Below, piece after piece: positions 1 through 9,832 of a DNA stretch of 64,000 nt. Made by a program: the position numbers and the translations under genes. Origin of the DNA: Coniochaeta sp. PMI_546. Taxonomy: Eukaryota > Ascomycota > Sordariomycetes > Coniochaetales > Coniochaetaceae. Location: assembly GCA_021432605.1 (NCBI GenBank), contig MU271146.1, positions 1,674,001-1,738,000 on the forward strand, written 5' to 3'. Numbering within the stretch: the stretch's first letter is position 1; each line of letters begins with the position of its first letter. Under the pieces are notes generated by a model. It was not told the DNA's origin and ran no database searches. It saw only the letters and a program-made list of their open reading frames with translations.

Positions 1-355
1 CGTCTTGTTCAGCAGGACGCTGAGAAGGGCCTGCGTGCCGCACGCGTTCTGGATAGTCTGCGCGGCGAAGAAGATATTCTCGCTCGCATCGTAGTCAAAG
101 GTGCCGTCCAGCGGCTTGTCGCCCGTGCGGTACGGGGTGTCTGTCGGAAACTTGAAGAGGAAGATGACGCCGTAGACAGGGTAGAGCTCCGCTAGGGCCG
201 AGGGCTCGAGGGAGAGCAGTTCTTCGAACTGGACATCCTTGACACCGAGGTTATCTAGGAGGTAGGTGAAGACGCCCTGTGGATGAGTTTGTCAGTCGGT
301 AGCGCATAGTCGGTTGGCGCTCGTAAACACGTACCGCATCGGACTCAACTGTCAT
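1..355 (-). CDS. Ubiquitin C-terminal hydrolase, UCH37/UCHL5-like (5' part only)
   Basis: This is the N-terminal 99 residues of a peptidase C12 (UCH) deubiquitinase; the rest lies beyond position 1. Exon 1 is 355-335 and codes for MTVESDA. A 58-nt intron (334-277, GTACGT...CACAG) joins it to exon 2 (276-1). The visible protein has the family's start (GVFTYLLDNLGVKDVQFEEL), the LYPVYGVIFLFKF strand, and QNACGTQALL, which carries the catalytic Cys and its oxyanion context. Family knowledge: UCHL5/UCH37 proteins remove ubiquitin and associate with the proteasome regulatory particle. The start is the first ATG in frame with the conserved exon 2 and gives the usual short acidic N-terminus. The catalytic His/Asp and any C-terminal proteasome-binding tail are not visible, so UCHL5-type rather than UCHL1/3-type rests on N-terminal similarity alone. 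Confidence 0.85.
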
Positions 356-1313
356 TGGGAACCATAGTTAGTTGCGTGCAAAGAGCTTCGAAAATGAAAG
401 AACCTGTCACTGACTGGTGTTCCATCCTCCACTCATCTTGAGGGAAAGGCCGCTTTGCAAGGCAGTTGTTGTTGTCTTACGTGGTCTGTCCTCTTCTCTG
501 TATTGAACAACTGCAAGAGCTCAAGATGTTGATGAACGACGCAATTGACCGAACAAATGGCAAGCTAATCGCGAACCCTCCAAGATCTGTGCCCTAGAAG
601 CTTAGTATTTGGGCTTTTCTATGCAGATACAGAGTCTGTATTGCTATTGTAGTGGTGAGGTCTCGTTTTGCTCATGGGAGACTCGATTTTGAACAGACGA
701 CGAGGTGAATGATGCAGCTCCCAAGCACCTGCAGAGACAGGGATGTTGAAGTGCTGGACGATAAGATAAGAAGCTACAGACAGCTGGCAACAATGGGGAA
801 GGAGTGGGGTTAGCCTCGCACCTTATCCTGAACAGAAGCGAACACTGCAGAAGGGGTACACGATATCTGTTACCTTAGTTCTACTTGCAAACCTGCCTAG
901 TCTTCACCAGCAGATACTCCTGCTCTACAGGTAGGCAAGGTTCACGAACTGGAACTTTGCTAGAGCCCTTTGCGAGTGGAATCACTCTGGTACATACTAC
1001 AAGGAGAATCTAGAGCAGAAAACAAATATATTACTCTTGAAGTCCAAACTAAGCCACCTAAGCCACCTAGTATACAGTTAGTCCCCCAACGTTAGGCCGC
1101 ATACGACGCGATACTATGGCTTTAGCCGTGAGTACGAGTTTGACCTGTAGTAAGTGAAACATCCCAGTTCGCAAGCTGTCAATCTTTTTGTCCGTTAATA
1201 GACTGCGGTCAGTGCAAAGCCGAACCCGAAGCAAAACGATTCGTTAGTATCCGGTAAGATCGCGGAGAAATTCCGATAGGCCGAGTGAGAACAATGGGCA
1301 GTTGACCCTTTTT
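356..1313. other. Intergenic, no gene seen
   Basis: This is the spacer between the 5' end of the UCH gene and the 3' end of the branchpoint-binding protein gene, both on the minus strand. Open frames are short and lack coding codon bias. It should hold the UCH promoter and the 3' UTR of the next gene. I see no repeat or RNA gene. Confidence 0.5.
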
Positions 1314-3440
1314 TTACGCTCCAGGAGGAGGAGGTGGGGGCGGTTGGTCGCTGGGAGGAGGAGGCGGCGCGCCGACCGAAGGGGGAGGTGGAGGCGGAGC
1401 AGTGCCAGAATACTGCTGGATCAAGGCCGACAATCCGGGAGCAACGGCACCCGGAGGAGCAATCCCGCCTGGAGGAGGTGGAGGCAAGCCAGGAGCAGCA
1501 CCGTAGCCAGGAATGTAAGGAGCAGCGCCCGGATAGCCACCGTAGCCCCCAACGCCGGGAGGAGCAGCGGCAGGAGCCTGGTGCCACGGCGCAGCTCCAG
1601 GGGCTGCAGGTGGTGCTGGCGCACCTCCGTAGTTGTTGCTTCGTCCACCGCCATAGTAACTGTCCCCACCATCGCGCTGGTCCTGCCCACGACTGCCGCG
1701 GTCTCTCGCCCAGGGCGCAGGTCCACCGGACGGGCCACCTGGGGGTCCGCCACCGTTCTCGTCCCGGTCGTTGTTGCGGCTCCGCCAAGGAGCAGGGCCA
1801 CCTGTTGGTCCGCGCTGCCAAGGCTTCACATCACCGCCGTTAGCGTTGTTGCCGCCGTAAGAGCCGGGTCCGGCTTCGATTTGAGCAGGGGCAGCCCCAG
1901 AGCCGCCAAGTTCTTGCATCAGTTGCTGAATATCCGTTAGTTTTGATTTAGGTGCAATTGAGGTGACAAAGATATAGCCAACTTACCTCGTATTCGCGGT
2001 CAACAACGTCTCCACTGCCACCAATGCGTCCAGCAGCAGGGCGAGCACCACCTGGACCATCATTGCGCCAGCTTGCGCCACGCTGTCGATCCGGACAATC
2101 GCGAGCCATGTGTCCGGCGTTGCCACACACGCGACAGATGATGTTGGCAGTGAAGTTCTGCTTCTCAGGGCAGTCATACTTGCGGTGACCGATCTGGCCG
2201 CAGTTCTGGCAAGCCTGGTTCTCGTCATCACGCAATGTTCCGTTGAGGGCTGCCAGCTCTCTGAGCTGATTCCGCTTCAATTCGTTCTGGCCTTCGGGGA
2301 TAGACGCAGCCTGACCACACGTCAGTAATCTGGCTCTCCAATAGTTTTGTTGTAGGGTGATTATAGGGGCACTTACAGTTTCGATGACGTTGTGGATGAG
2401 CTTTTTGGCTTTGTTGACCTTGTCTTCGGTGTCAGCCATGATGAGGCAGTGGAGGTCTTCCTCCTGGTTGCTAGAGTGAGCAGCATCGGAACGGCCTTTG
2501 CCCTCCTTGACGGATCCTTTGCCGCGGATGGCGATCTTGGCCCCGGACTCGGTCTCCATTTTCTTCAACGTGTTACCACGAGGTCCGATAAGTAAGCCAA
2601 CTTAGTAAGTGAAAAAGCTGAGTGTTAGTATCTTGTCAAGTTTGTAAAGCAATGAACGGGTTAGAGTTCGACATGACCGGCCCAAGAGGCACATATCCGC
2701 GGCTGAATGCGAGGTCATGCCTAGCAAAAACGCCAAGAAAAGGAAGGAAAGGATTGTTAGAGGTTAGAGGGTTAGTTATCATACTGAAGTTAATCTCGGG
2801 ATAGTCATTGACAGGCACGTAGACCTTCTCCTGGGTCTTCGTAGGGCGACGGTAGTCCTGGGGCGGGTGATAGTTGGGAATGGTCTTCATCGCCTTCTCG
2901 ATCAGCTTGTGGCGCTCATCCTCGAGACGCTTGCGGTAACGGTATTCTCGCGTATTGACACGGCGTCCATGGTTGTCGTACTGTGGAGGAGGGGATGGCG
3001 ACCTTTGCGCGATACGAGTTAGTAGAAGTTCTCTCAGGTCTTCGACGCATAGAGGTAGGAACATACCTGTCACCGTCAGCCGGCACGACATCGTCGATCT
3101 TGAGCTTCTGTGTGATCTCTTCGATACGCAGATGCAACGTGTAAGCCTCGAGCTGCTCGCTTGTCATGTTGGCTACGATGGCCGTCGGGAGGCCCATCAG
3201 GCCAGCAGCCTTATTCTCTGTGGCATCTCCCCACCGGTTTCGCTTCTTCCGGCGCCGGGGACCATCGACTTCGGCAGATCGCTCGGGGCTGCGGCCACGC
3301 TTCAGGTCGCCGTTGCCATTCGAATATGGTGCAGAGTCAATAGGACCGTCGACACCATCGTCTGAGCTGCCAACGACCCGGCGCACCTTCCCAAGAGGGA
3401 TGTTGTTCGACCCTGTAATACCCTGACTTCTCCAAGCCAT
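1314..3440 (-). CDS. MSL5: Branchpoint-binding protein (SF1/BBP/Msl5)
   Basis: This nuclear splicing factor recognises the intron branch-point sequence during commitment-complex assembly. The five-exon model is 3440-3067, 3002-2785, 2600-2377, 2310-1987 and 1925-1314, encoding 583 residues. In order the protein has a Ser/Arg-containing N-terminus with a UHM-ligand-like RKKRNRWG motif, the [14 protein letters not shown] segment, an SF1-type KH domain ([19 protein letters not shown], about 190-275), two CCHC zinc knuckles ([14 protein letters not shown] at 306-319 and [14 protein letters not shown] at 331-344), and a long Gly/Pro-rich tail with polyproline runs. All junctions keep frame and restore family sequence. 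The start is the [17 protein letters not shown] methionine because the upstream in-frame extension is not family-like. The 184-nt second intron (2784-2601) is about three times the length of the others and holds a perfect TACTAAC. Confidence 0.95.
2601..2784 (-). promoter_or_regulatory. Long BBP intron with perfect TACTAAC branch site
   Basis: On the minus strand the intron runs from GTATGATAACTAACCC to CACTTACTAAG. TACTAAC lies at 2630-2624, about 25 nt before the acceptor, and a second CTAAC sits about 10 nt after the donor. It interrupts the KH-domain coding region, and reading through it meets a stop. The gene's product is the protein that binds this sequence. Confidence 0.7.
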
Positions 3441-4208
3441 GTTGATGATGGTCGGAGTGGTAAAGTATGGAGCGATAATCAACAAGTGGTTGATTTTGTT
3501 GCGGCGAGACAGGAATGAACTTCTGACGAAGCCAAAAAGATCAAAGAAGTGGCCGAAGTTGCTGGTCATAGCGTTGACTAAGGTTTCTGATGCAGGCAGC
3601 TGGTTTGCCACCGCGGTAGCGTGCTAGGTTGACACTATGTCACGTGCTGCCTTGTCCACTGGGAAGTGAACCAAGGTGAAAAAAAGGTATTCAATTAAGA
3701 GATTCCCAACCAAGCATTTGCTTAAGTGTGTTGTCTAGTCGCTCTTATGATTATCAAAGGTAATCCTCTGTTCGTTCGGGCTTGGTCTACAAACTTCACC
3801 TTGTGCATGTATCTTCTAGTCTGGTAGCTACGTGTACATGTGTCGAGGTGCCAAACTAAGATGCGCAATCGCACGACTGCGTACTGACTCGAACTCTAAA
3901 GTCATCTCAGTTTGACGAGTCCTGCCTATATGAGGCTTCATCGCGGATAGAAGCCGCATGGGAGCCTGGATTTCTCTGTGCTTTTGCTCACCAAGTTTGA
4001 TAGACTGCGCATTTTCTACTCATCGTGACTTCGCAATAGCAAGTGCTGTTTGCTCGTGACAAGTCAGTACCTTGCTCACCACTATTCCGTTTTGGGAGCG
4101 CCCAACCCCTGTGTGTGGCCAGGCTTCCATCTCGGCACAAATGTCGTCCAGCCGCCGCACACACTTCGCCTTTGCGACTGGGCCATCCTGCCTGCAAAGT
4201 CGCCAAAG
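3441..4208. other. Divergent promoter region, BBP / HET gene
   Basis: This spacer lies between two divergently transcribed genes. A CACGTG E-box-like hexamer is at 3641-3646. In-frame open sequence continues upstream of the chosen HET start (to 4050) but shows no domain similarity and is treated as leader. No other gene is seen. Confidence 0.45.
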
Positions 4209-6041
4209 ATGAGCCCAAGCATTGAGCCCGAGTCTTTAGACGGGCAAGCATTTCCATATCGTCAGCTAGTAGGACCAGACATCAGATATGTCACTCTAAA
4301 GCCTTTCGACAAGGATGTCGGCTTCGTCGAATGTACGATATGGCAGACGCCGTTGGAAGAGGCGCACTACACCGCCATATCATACGCCTGGGGCGACCCA
4401 TCCATCACTGAACCTATTCTTGTCGCTGGCCAAGAATTTGAAGTGACAACAAATCTCGCAGGGTGTCTCAAGCGTCTAGCTATCCGCCAGGCCGCTAAAG
4501 ATCCGGCCGAGGGCAGCTCGTGCCTGAACATATGGGTAGACGCGATCTGCATCAACCAGGACGACGTGGTTGAGCGCAACGCCCAGGTCCTCCGAATGAA
4601 AGACATATTCCCCCATGCCGAAAAACTGATCGTCTGGCTCGGTGAGGAGGGCCCGCATACTGGACTCGCTGTTGAGAGAATCCACGACGTCACGCAGTTG
4701 CTTGACCAGCTCACCAATGATGAAGACGGCAATGGGTTTCACTACGCGCGGAAGAAACTACCAGAGCACATCTACGGCCGCACTACGGATGAGCATGAGA
4801 TGGCGATCCGTTCTGGTGTTATGGATATCTATGAGCGCAAATGGTGGGAGAGGACCTGGATCCTGCAGGAGGTCGGTCTGTCTAAAGACGTCACCGTGCA
4901 TTGCGGCTACTATGAGATGGCCTGGGATTTGCTCGAATCCTTTCAGAAGTTTGCCGGTTATCTGATGATGGAGACTCCAGAACTGCTTTTCGACACCGTT
5001 GGTAGCGAGGGTATGCAGATGATTGACATCGAAAAGCTCCCCTTGGCTGTTCTCAACTTGAGAGACGACCTCGAGGACAGCTATGAGAGCAGACTACATA
5101 TTCTCCTCGACAACACCAAGACCCATAAAGCTACCGACCCACGGGACAAGATCTACGGTATTCTAGGCTTAACCTCCGACTTCCGCTCTGGAGGAATCTT
5201 TCCTCGGTACGAACATCCTGTGCAGGATGTGTTCCTTGAGGTCCTCAAAGCTCACTTTGAGAAATACGACTCGCTGGATATCCTAGACCAATGCTATTTG
5301 GCCCACACGGTTGGAATGGGACTGCCCTCCTGGATACCTAACTGGGCGGTTCCTGATACGGACGATGTTTTCCCGGAGATTGTTCCCAAGTATCTCACCA
5401 ACCACGGTGAGGAACCTAAGCAAGCATACAATGCTTGTGGTGGACTGCCTCTCAGCAGTCGACCTTGGTCCTTTGGCGACGACAACACTCTTCGCTTGAC
5501 AGGAGCATGCTTCGACACGATCCAATCCGTTACTGACGTGGCTGACTTTCTACACGGCTGGACGCTCGAAAGCCTCCTGCAAGTGTGGCTTCCAACAGTC
5601 CCAACACCGGATGAAAAGTACCCGTTTGCACCAGGAACATGGCTCGATGCTTTCCGTAGAACAATCGTGGTGGATGTCCGCTTCCTTCCCACGGAGCGGG
5701 ACTTCTCCATGGTCTTTCCAGATGACCCGAACAGCAAGGACAAAGGGTCATTTTTGGAACTTCTGAGCGAGGCACGTCCGGCATTCTACAAAGCTTGCAT
5801 GCTCAAACGACTGGCGTACACCTCGAAAGGCATGATGGGCCTAGTTCGTCCTGATACCCAGGTCGGGGACAGCATTGCGATTCTTGCCGGGAGCAAGGTC
5901 CTCCACTGCCTGAGAGAAGTCGCACAGACCGCTGCTGCAGGGAAGCAGCGCTACCAGCTGATTGGCGAGGCCTACTTTCACGGCATGATGGACGGCGAGG
6001 CTATGGATGGATTGAAACTCGATGAAGTGGTACTGGTGTAA
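4209..6041 (+). CDS. HET-domain (heterokaryon incompatibility-type) protein
   Basis: This single-exon gene encodes 610 residues with an N-terminal HET domain (PF06985 type). The hallmark blocks are visible: YTAISYAWGD (about 54-63), WVDAICINQ (109-117), and ERNAQVLRMKDIFPHAEKL leading into VWLGEEG (about 122-147). After the domain come WWERTWILQE and the C-terminal GEAYFHGMMDGEA block that is typical of fungal HET proteins. Family knowledge: some HET-domain proteins trigger allorecognition cell death, but most, like this one, have no assigned partner, and HET is now grouped with TIR-like folds. An open frame extends to an ATG at 4050, but the extra 53 residues look unlike the family, so the ATG at 4209 (MSPSIEPES) is preferred. 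Its stop is 31 bp from the stop of the convergent GST gene. No NACHT, ankyrin or WD domain follows. Confidence 0.9.
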   Translation: MSPSIEPESLDGQAFPYRQLVGPDIRYVTLKPFDKDVGFVECTIWQTPLEEAHYTAISYAWGDPSITEPILVAGQEFEVTTNLAGCLKRLAIRQAAKDPAEGSSCLNIWVDAICINQDDVVERNAQVLRMKDIFPHAEKLIVWLGEEGPHTGLAVERIHDVTQLLDQLTNDEDGNGFHYARKKLPEHIYGRTTDEHEMAIRSGVMDIYERKWWERTWILQEVGLSKDVTVHCGYYEMAWDLLESFQKFAGYLMMETPELLFDTVGSEGMQMIDIEKLPLAVLNLRDDLEDSYESRLHILLDNTKTHKATDPRDKIYGILGLTSDFRSGGIFPRYEHPVQDVFLEVLKAHFEKYDSLDILDQCYLAHTVGMGLPSWIPNWAVPDTDDVFPEIVPKYLTNHGEEPKQAYNACGGLPLSSRPWSFGDDNTLRLTGACFDTIQSVTDVADFLHGWTLESLLQVWLPTVPTPDEKYPFAPGTWLDAFRRTIVVDVRFLPTERDFSMVFPDDPNSKDKGSFLELLSEARPAFYKACMLKRLAYTSKGMMGLVRPDTQVGDSIAILAGSKVLHCLREVAQTAAAGKQRYQLIGEAYFHGMMDGEAMDGLKLDEVVLV

Positions 6042-6072
6042 AAGACACTCGTCTCGGCAGCTGAAGCACAGC

Positions 6073-7209
6073 CTATTTCTGCGCATCTAGCTTCATGCCC
6101 TCCTGGACCCATTTCGCAGCCTCCTTCGCGCGCTTGTCTAGCTCCTCCGGGCTCATATTCTTCTGGTCAAAGGCGGTATGCCTCTTGGGCACGTGGCGGC
6201 CCTTCTCAATCCCGGGACGAGCCAGCAAACGCTCCAGCCACTCGTTCAAGTGGGGGAATTCGTCAAGGCTTATGCCCGCCCAGGCTTTTTGGGTCAACCT
6301 ACGTCAGCAAGCCGAAGTCAAACGTAGCACGGGGTCAAACCTACTATGTGAAGCGACCCAGCCCCAGCATGAAATGTCCGCGATGGTGATCTTGTCGCCA
6401 GGGACAAGATATGCCTTGGTCTTGGCTAACTGCGTGTCCATGACACGGTACAGGCGACGAGTCTCGTTTTGATACCTATTGATACCGTACTCGATACGTT
6501 CCGGGGCGTAACCTTTGAGATAGCTCAGCAACTCACCAAACCTCGCATCATTTCACATTTTGGCACTTACGAGTGAAGTGGTTCGATTGGCTTGGGGCAA
6601 ACGTCAGTGGCCTATCGCTTTCTTGATCAAGAACGAGCCAGCAGAAGAGACTCACCCCTGCATGGGACCTAGGCCGCCCATTTGCCAGAAGAGCTACGTC
6701 GCCATCAGCAAAGGCCATCCATCAGGTGCCGTCGCAGGATACTCACCCAGTTGTTCGTCTCATAGTATTCGCGTGAGCCTTGGGGATAAGACACCTTGTG
6801 ATCCGGATCATAGCGGTCCACAAGGTATTGCATGATGGAGCCGCTTTCGAACAGGCGGATCGGGCTGCCGTCAGTGAATGTGTCCGTTAAGGCCGGAATT
6901 CGTCCATTGGGGTTGATCTCGAGGAACCATGGCTCCTACAATTATCACCAACAATTTAGCTTTTCCGCCTACCTAAGACGCATGTGCCCCCCCCCAGCGT
7001 GACCTTGCCCTACCTTTTGTGTGTTCTTGCTGATGTCGATGGCGGTGGTCTAGCACTGCTGTTAGGACTCATCAAGAACAAACAATATGACTAATTGAAT
7101 TCGATTCGCTCGCCTTGTACGGGACACCAAGCTCCTCCAAGAGCATGGAGATCTTGATGCCATTGGGCGTGGCGGCCGTGTAGAGGTGGATGTCGGACGT
7201 AGGTGCCAT
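6073..7209 (-). CDS. Glutathione S-transferase, URE2/GstA-like
   Basis: This cytosolic GST has 252 residues in seven exons: 7209-7114, 7049-7014, 6935-6747, 6693-6656, 6590-6571, 6512-6345 and 6284-6073. The thioredoxin-fold half shows the family start (HLYTAATPNGIKISMLLEELG), then NPNGRIPALTD and FESGSIMQYLVDRYD, the cis-Pro and glutathione gamma-Glu binding blocks. The helical half has MGGLGPMQGQSNHF, KITIADISCWGWV and WAGISLDEFPHLNEW. Family knowledge: fungal Ure2p-like GSTs act in detoxification and redox, and only yeast Ure2 has the prion and nitrogen-regulatory role; there is no prion-like N-terminus here. Two features are odd. Intron 1 (7113-7050) best fits a GC-AG intron (AAG|GCGAGC), and exon 5 is only 20 nt. 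Both choices are supported because they restore continuous family sequence. Confidence 0.88.
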
Positions 7210-8591
7210 TCTGCCTAGTAATTGGGATCCTAGCTGTGCGATTCTTGCAGTCATTCGTCCCTCGAGGTTTTGTTACAGATCTCAGCAATACCGAGAATAG
7301 AGGGGGCTTCAACGTCGTGCATTTAAGTGTGTCCCGGGTATCGACTGTACTCCCGAGTCGCAGTGCCTGATTAGCAATCGCGTCATTGATGGTAAGTTGA
7401 GGGGTTGTGTATTCGTACTGTGCTCCCCTGCAAGCATTGTGTGTGTGCGGCGCGTGTCAGAAACCAACGGGGCACTGTACGGAGTGGTCGAGCATTGGAT
7501 TATTAACACAAGTGCATTCTTGCCGTTGTAACCGCACGGGGAAGGTGCGTACTATTATGGTCTACAGTAGACTCAACTGCTCATCGGCAAACGAAATCGT
7601 GATGAATTATGGGGATTACACGCTCTCTCGTTAGAATTCCTAGTCCCAGGTTGCATGTGTATTTATAAGCTATCTTACCTTATGTACAGCTTCCTCATGT
7701 CCATTAGCAAGCTAAAACACCTTTGCAAAATGGTTGCCGACTGGAATTGCCCTCCATTCATAGCCGCATCTATCACTGGAGATTGTGCGGCCTGTTTTGT
7801 CTGGCACGGCAAGGTGAAGTGCTTGGGCAGCAGGCTAGTCCTATCCCGCTGATTGGCTGTGGTGAACTTCAAATCGTACTGGCCTTTTGATTGGTCACTG
7901 ATACATCTAGGAGTCCGAAATAGGACAGAGCGACCAATCCCATTGCCAACATTGGCAACGGATTGTGATCACACACGGTCAGCCGGCAGGTAACTTCATT
8001 GCGAACCAACAATACCCTAGAATTTGTATCAAAGTATGAAAATGCTCCTGAGAGCTGAGACTTTATCTGATCGCTGCAGGGGGAAAAACAAGGGACTTTC
8101 GAAGAATAACACGTTCCGCTTCCACTGTCGTTAAATGCCTTTCAGTGCTTTAGACTTTCGACTTCCTCCGGGGAAAAGAGTGACAGATCCCTCCTCCCAT
8201 ACTCGTGTATTTTCCCAGTTTCAGGGGTCATAGGCGTCCAAAGTACTGTCCTTGAATATCCAAGCCCCCGAGCTTCACAGCTCGTCTGACCAGGATGTCC
8301 AAGTAAAAGACCCTGGTGCCTGCCCTTCGACCAAAGAATTGATCTTTGAAAACATCCACAAGTGTTTTTCCTCTCATTACAGACGGAGTAATCCAAGCCG
8401 CACACCAAAGTAAAAGGAGAAAACATCAGACTCGATCGTCAAACATGTGAGGTACCAAATCTCGCAAACCCCCGTAAGCTCGAAAGCGTGTTTATCTGCC
8501 CTGCCGCTAAGTCGTCTATTTGCTCATGTTAGTGAGATTGTATGTATGACTGGGCACTGGATGTTCTTTTGCTACATACATGGCTCGCAAA
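7210..8591. other. Intergenic, no gene seen
   Basis: This spacer separates the GST 5' end from the 3' end of the next minus-strand gene. Small open frames occur on both strands, but none has a coding codon pattern, splice-linked neighbour or recognisable domain. I see no clear repeat. Confidence 0.45.
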
Positions 8592-9832
8592 CTAGGCGAG
8601 TTCGTCTTGCTCCGGATAATGAGGCGAAGGTTCGCCAGTGGGTGCGGCCGAACACGTGGTGGTCTGAAGGTTGTCCTCGTCTAGATCCAACATCTCATCG
8701 ATCCACGTTCTGGATTGTTGCTGCATCGGATCCTCCGCAGGCCCGTCTAGGGCTTCGCTGTTGTAGTCTATGTTATCGGCACCGTTGTTGAAGTCGTTGT
8801 AGATGGGCTCCTGGTTGACAAAGCCGTTGGGCGCGCTGTCGAAAGTGTCGCTGAGAAGCCGCGGGTCAATATTGTCGTTGGCGAAACCGGTGTCGGGCGC
8901 CAGGGTGTACTGTTCGCTGTCTATCTGAAGGCCGTGATTGTTTCCAGGCTGTCCGTCCTGCTGCTGAATCAAGGGACTCGGCGCATACGGGCTTGCTGGC
9001 CAGGGAATGGGTTGCGGTGGCCTCGGCAGGGGCTGCAAACCGCCATGACTAGCAATGCTTGTCAGCGGGGCAGCGCCCGCTTGAGTGTCGAGGCCGGCCG
9101 AAACACTCTGACCGACTGACTGAAGCAAACTGGGTTGACTCTCAAAGCCGCCTTCGTAAGTATTGTTGTTCGGGAGATACGGACCAGTATAAGACTCCAG
9201 ACCGGCGGAGTTGAAGAGATAGCGCCCAAAAGTGACACCAGGGTGAGGAGCGAGGTGGCCAGAACCAAAGTTGCCGTTACCGGCCTGGAAATTCGAGCCC
9301 AGCCTGCTGGTGAATGAGCGGGATTGATTGTCGAGAAATCCATCCTGCTCGAATTGCAACATGAAATTCAGTCCCTGCTGATCGACCTGTGTAGCAAATC
9401 CCTGGGGCAAACTCAATGAGGAGCTAGACATCGGAGGCGCGCAACCACCGTCTGGGATGTGGTCAGTTCGTCAGGCATGCGATGTGAATGATATCATGTA
9501 GAAGACTTACATATTGAACTAGGCCAGGCGCCAAAATGTGACGGAGGAGGGAGGCCAGGTTGGTGACGCAGCTGGGCATGGAAGAAGGCGGTTATACGTG
9601 CCGCTTCCTGTCTCTGGGCTTCGGCAAACCGATCATCTTCTTCTGCGTCCTTTTGAAGCTCGCCCATGCTCAGCCTCATAGTTTTCTTCACATGGCGGGT
9701 CGGAGGGGTTGCCTTTCGTTTCCGGCCCGCGGTAGGTCTGACCGAATTATCCTCTGCTGGAGTGTTGGGAGGCAGATCAGGAAGGGTGAGGGACGATTTG
9801 TGGGCATTCGTTCGGTCGTTTTGACTCTCCAT
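8592..9832 (-). CDS. Low-complexity protein of unknown function
   Basis: I do not recognise this protein. The model is two exons (9832-9511 and 9451-8592) joined across a 59-nt intron with GTAAGT and CCCAG ends, giving 393 residues. The intron joins two open frames that would otherwise each lack a good end. The N-terminal quarter is charged, with a basic cluster (GRKRKATPP...HVKK, about 37-50) and then a predicted helix rich in Glu, Ala and Arg (MGELQKDAEEDDRFAEAQRQEAARITAFF). The rest is rich in Gln, Asn, Gly and Pro, including repeated LQPLPRPPQPIPWP-type stretches. Near the C-terminus is an acidic/aromatic patch, WIDEMLDLDED, that resembles transcription activation segments. A nuclear regulatory role is a guess from composition only; no DNA-binding domain is visible. 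Confidence 0.65.

Noticed and set aside
1195-1940. Five long overlapping frames on both strands opposite the BBP Pro/Gly-rich tail
   Set aside because: They are GC-rich shadows of the proline-rich last exon; only the minus-strand BBP frame continues known family sequence.
4050-4208. N-terminal extension of the HET protein
   Set aside because: The extra 53 residues do not resemble HET N-termini and the region looks like a 5' leader; the ATG at 4209 fits better.
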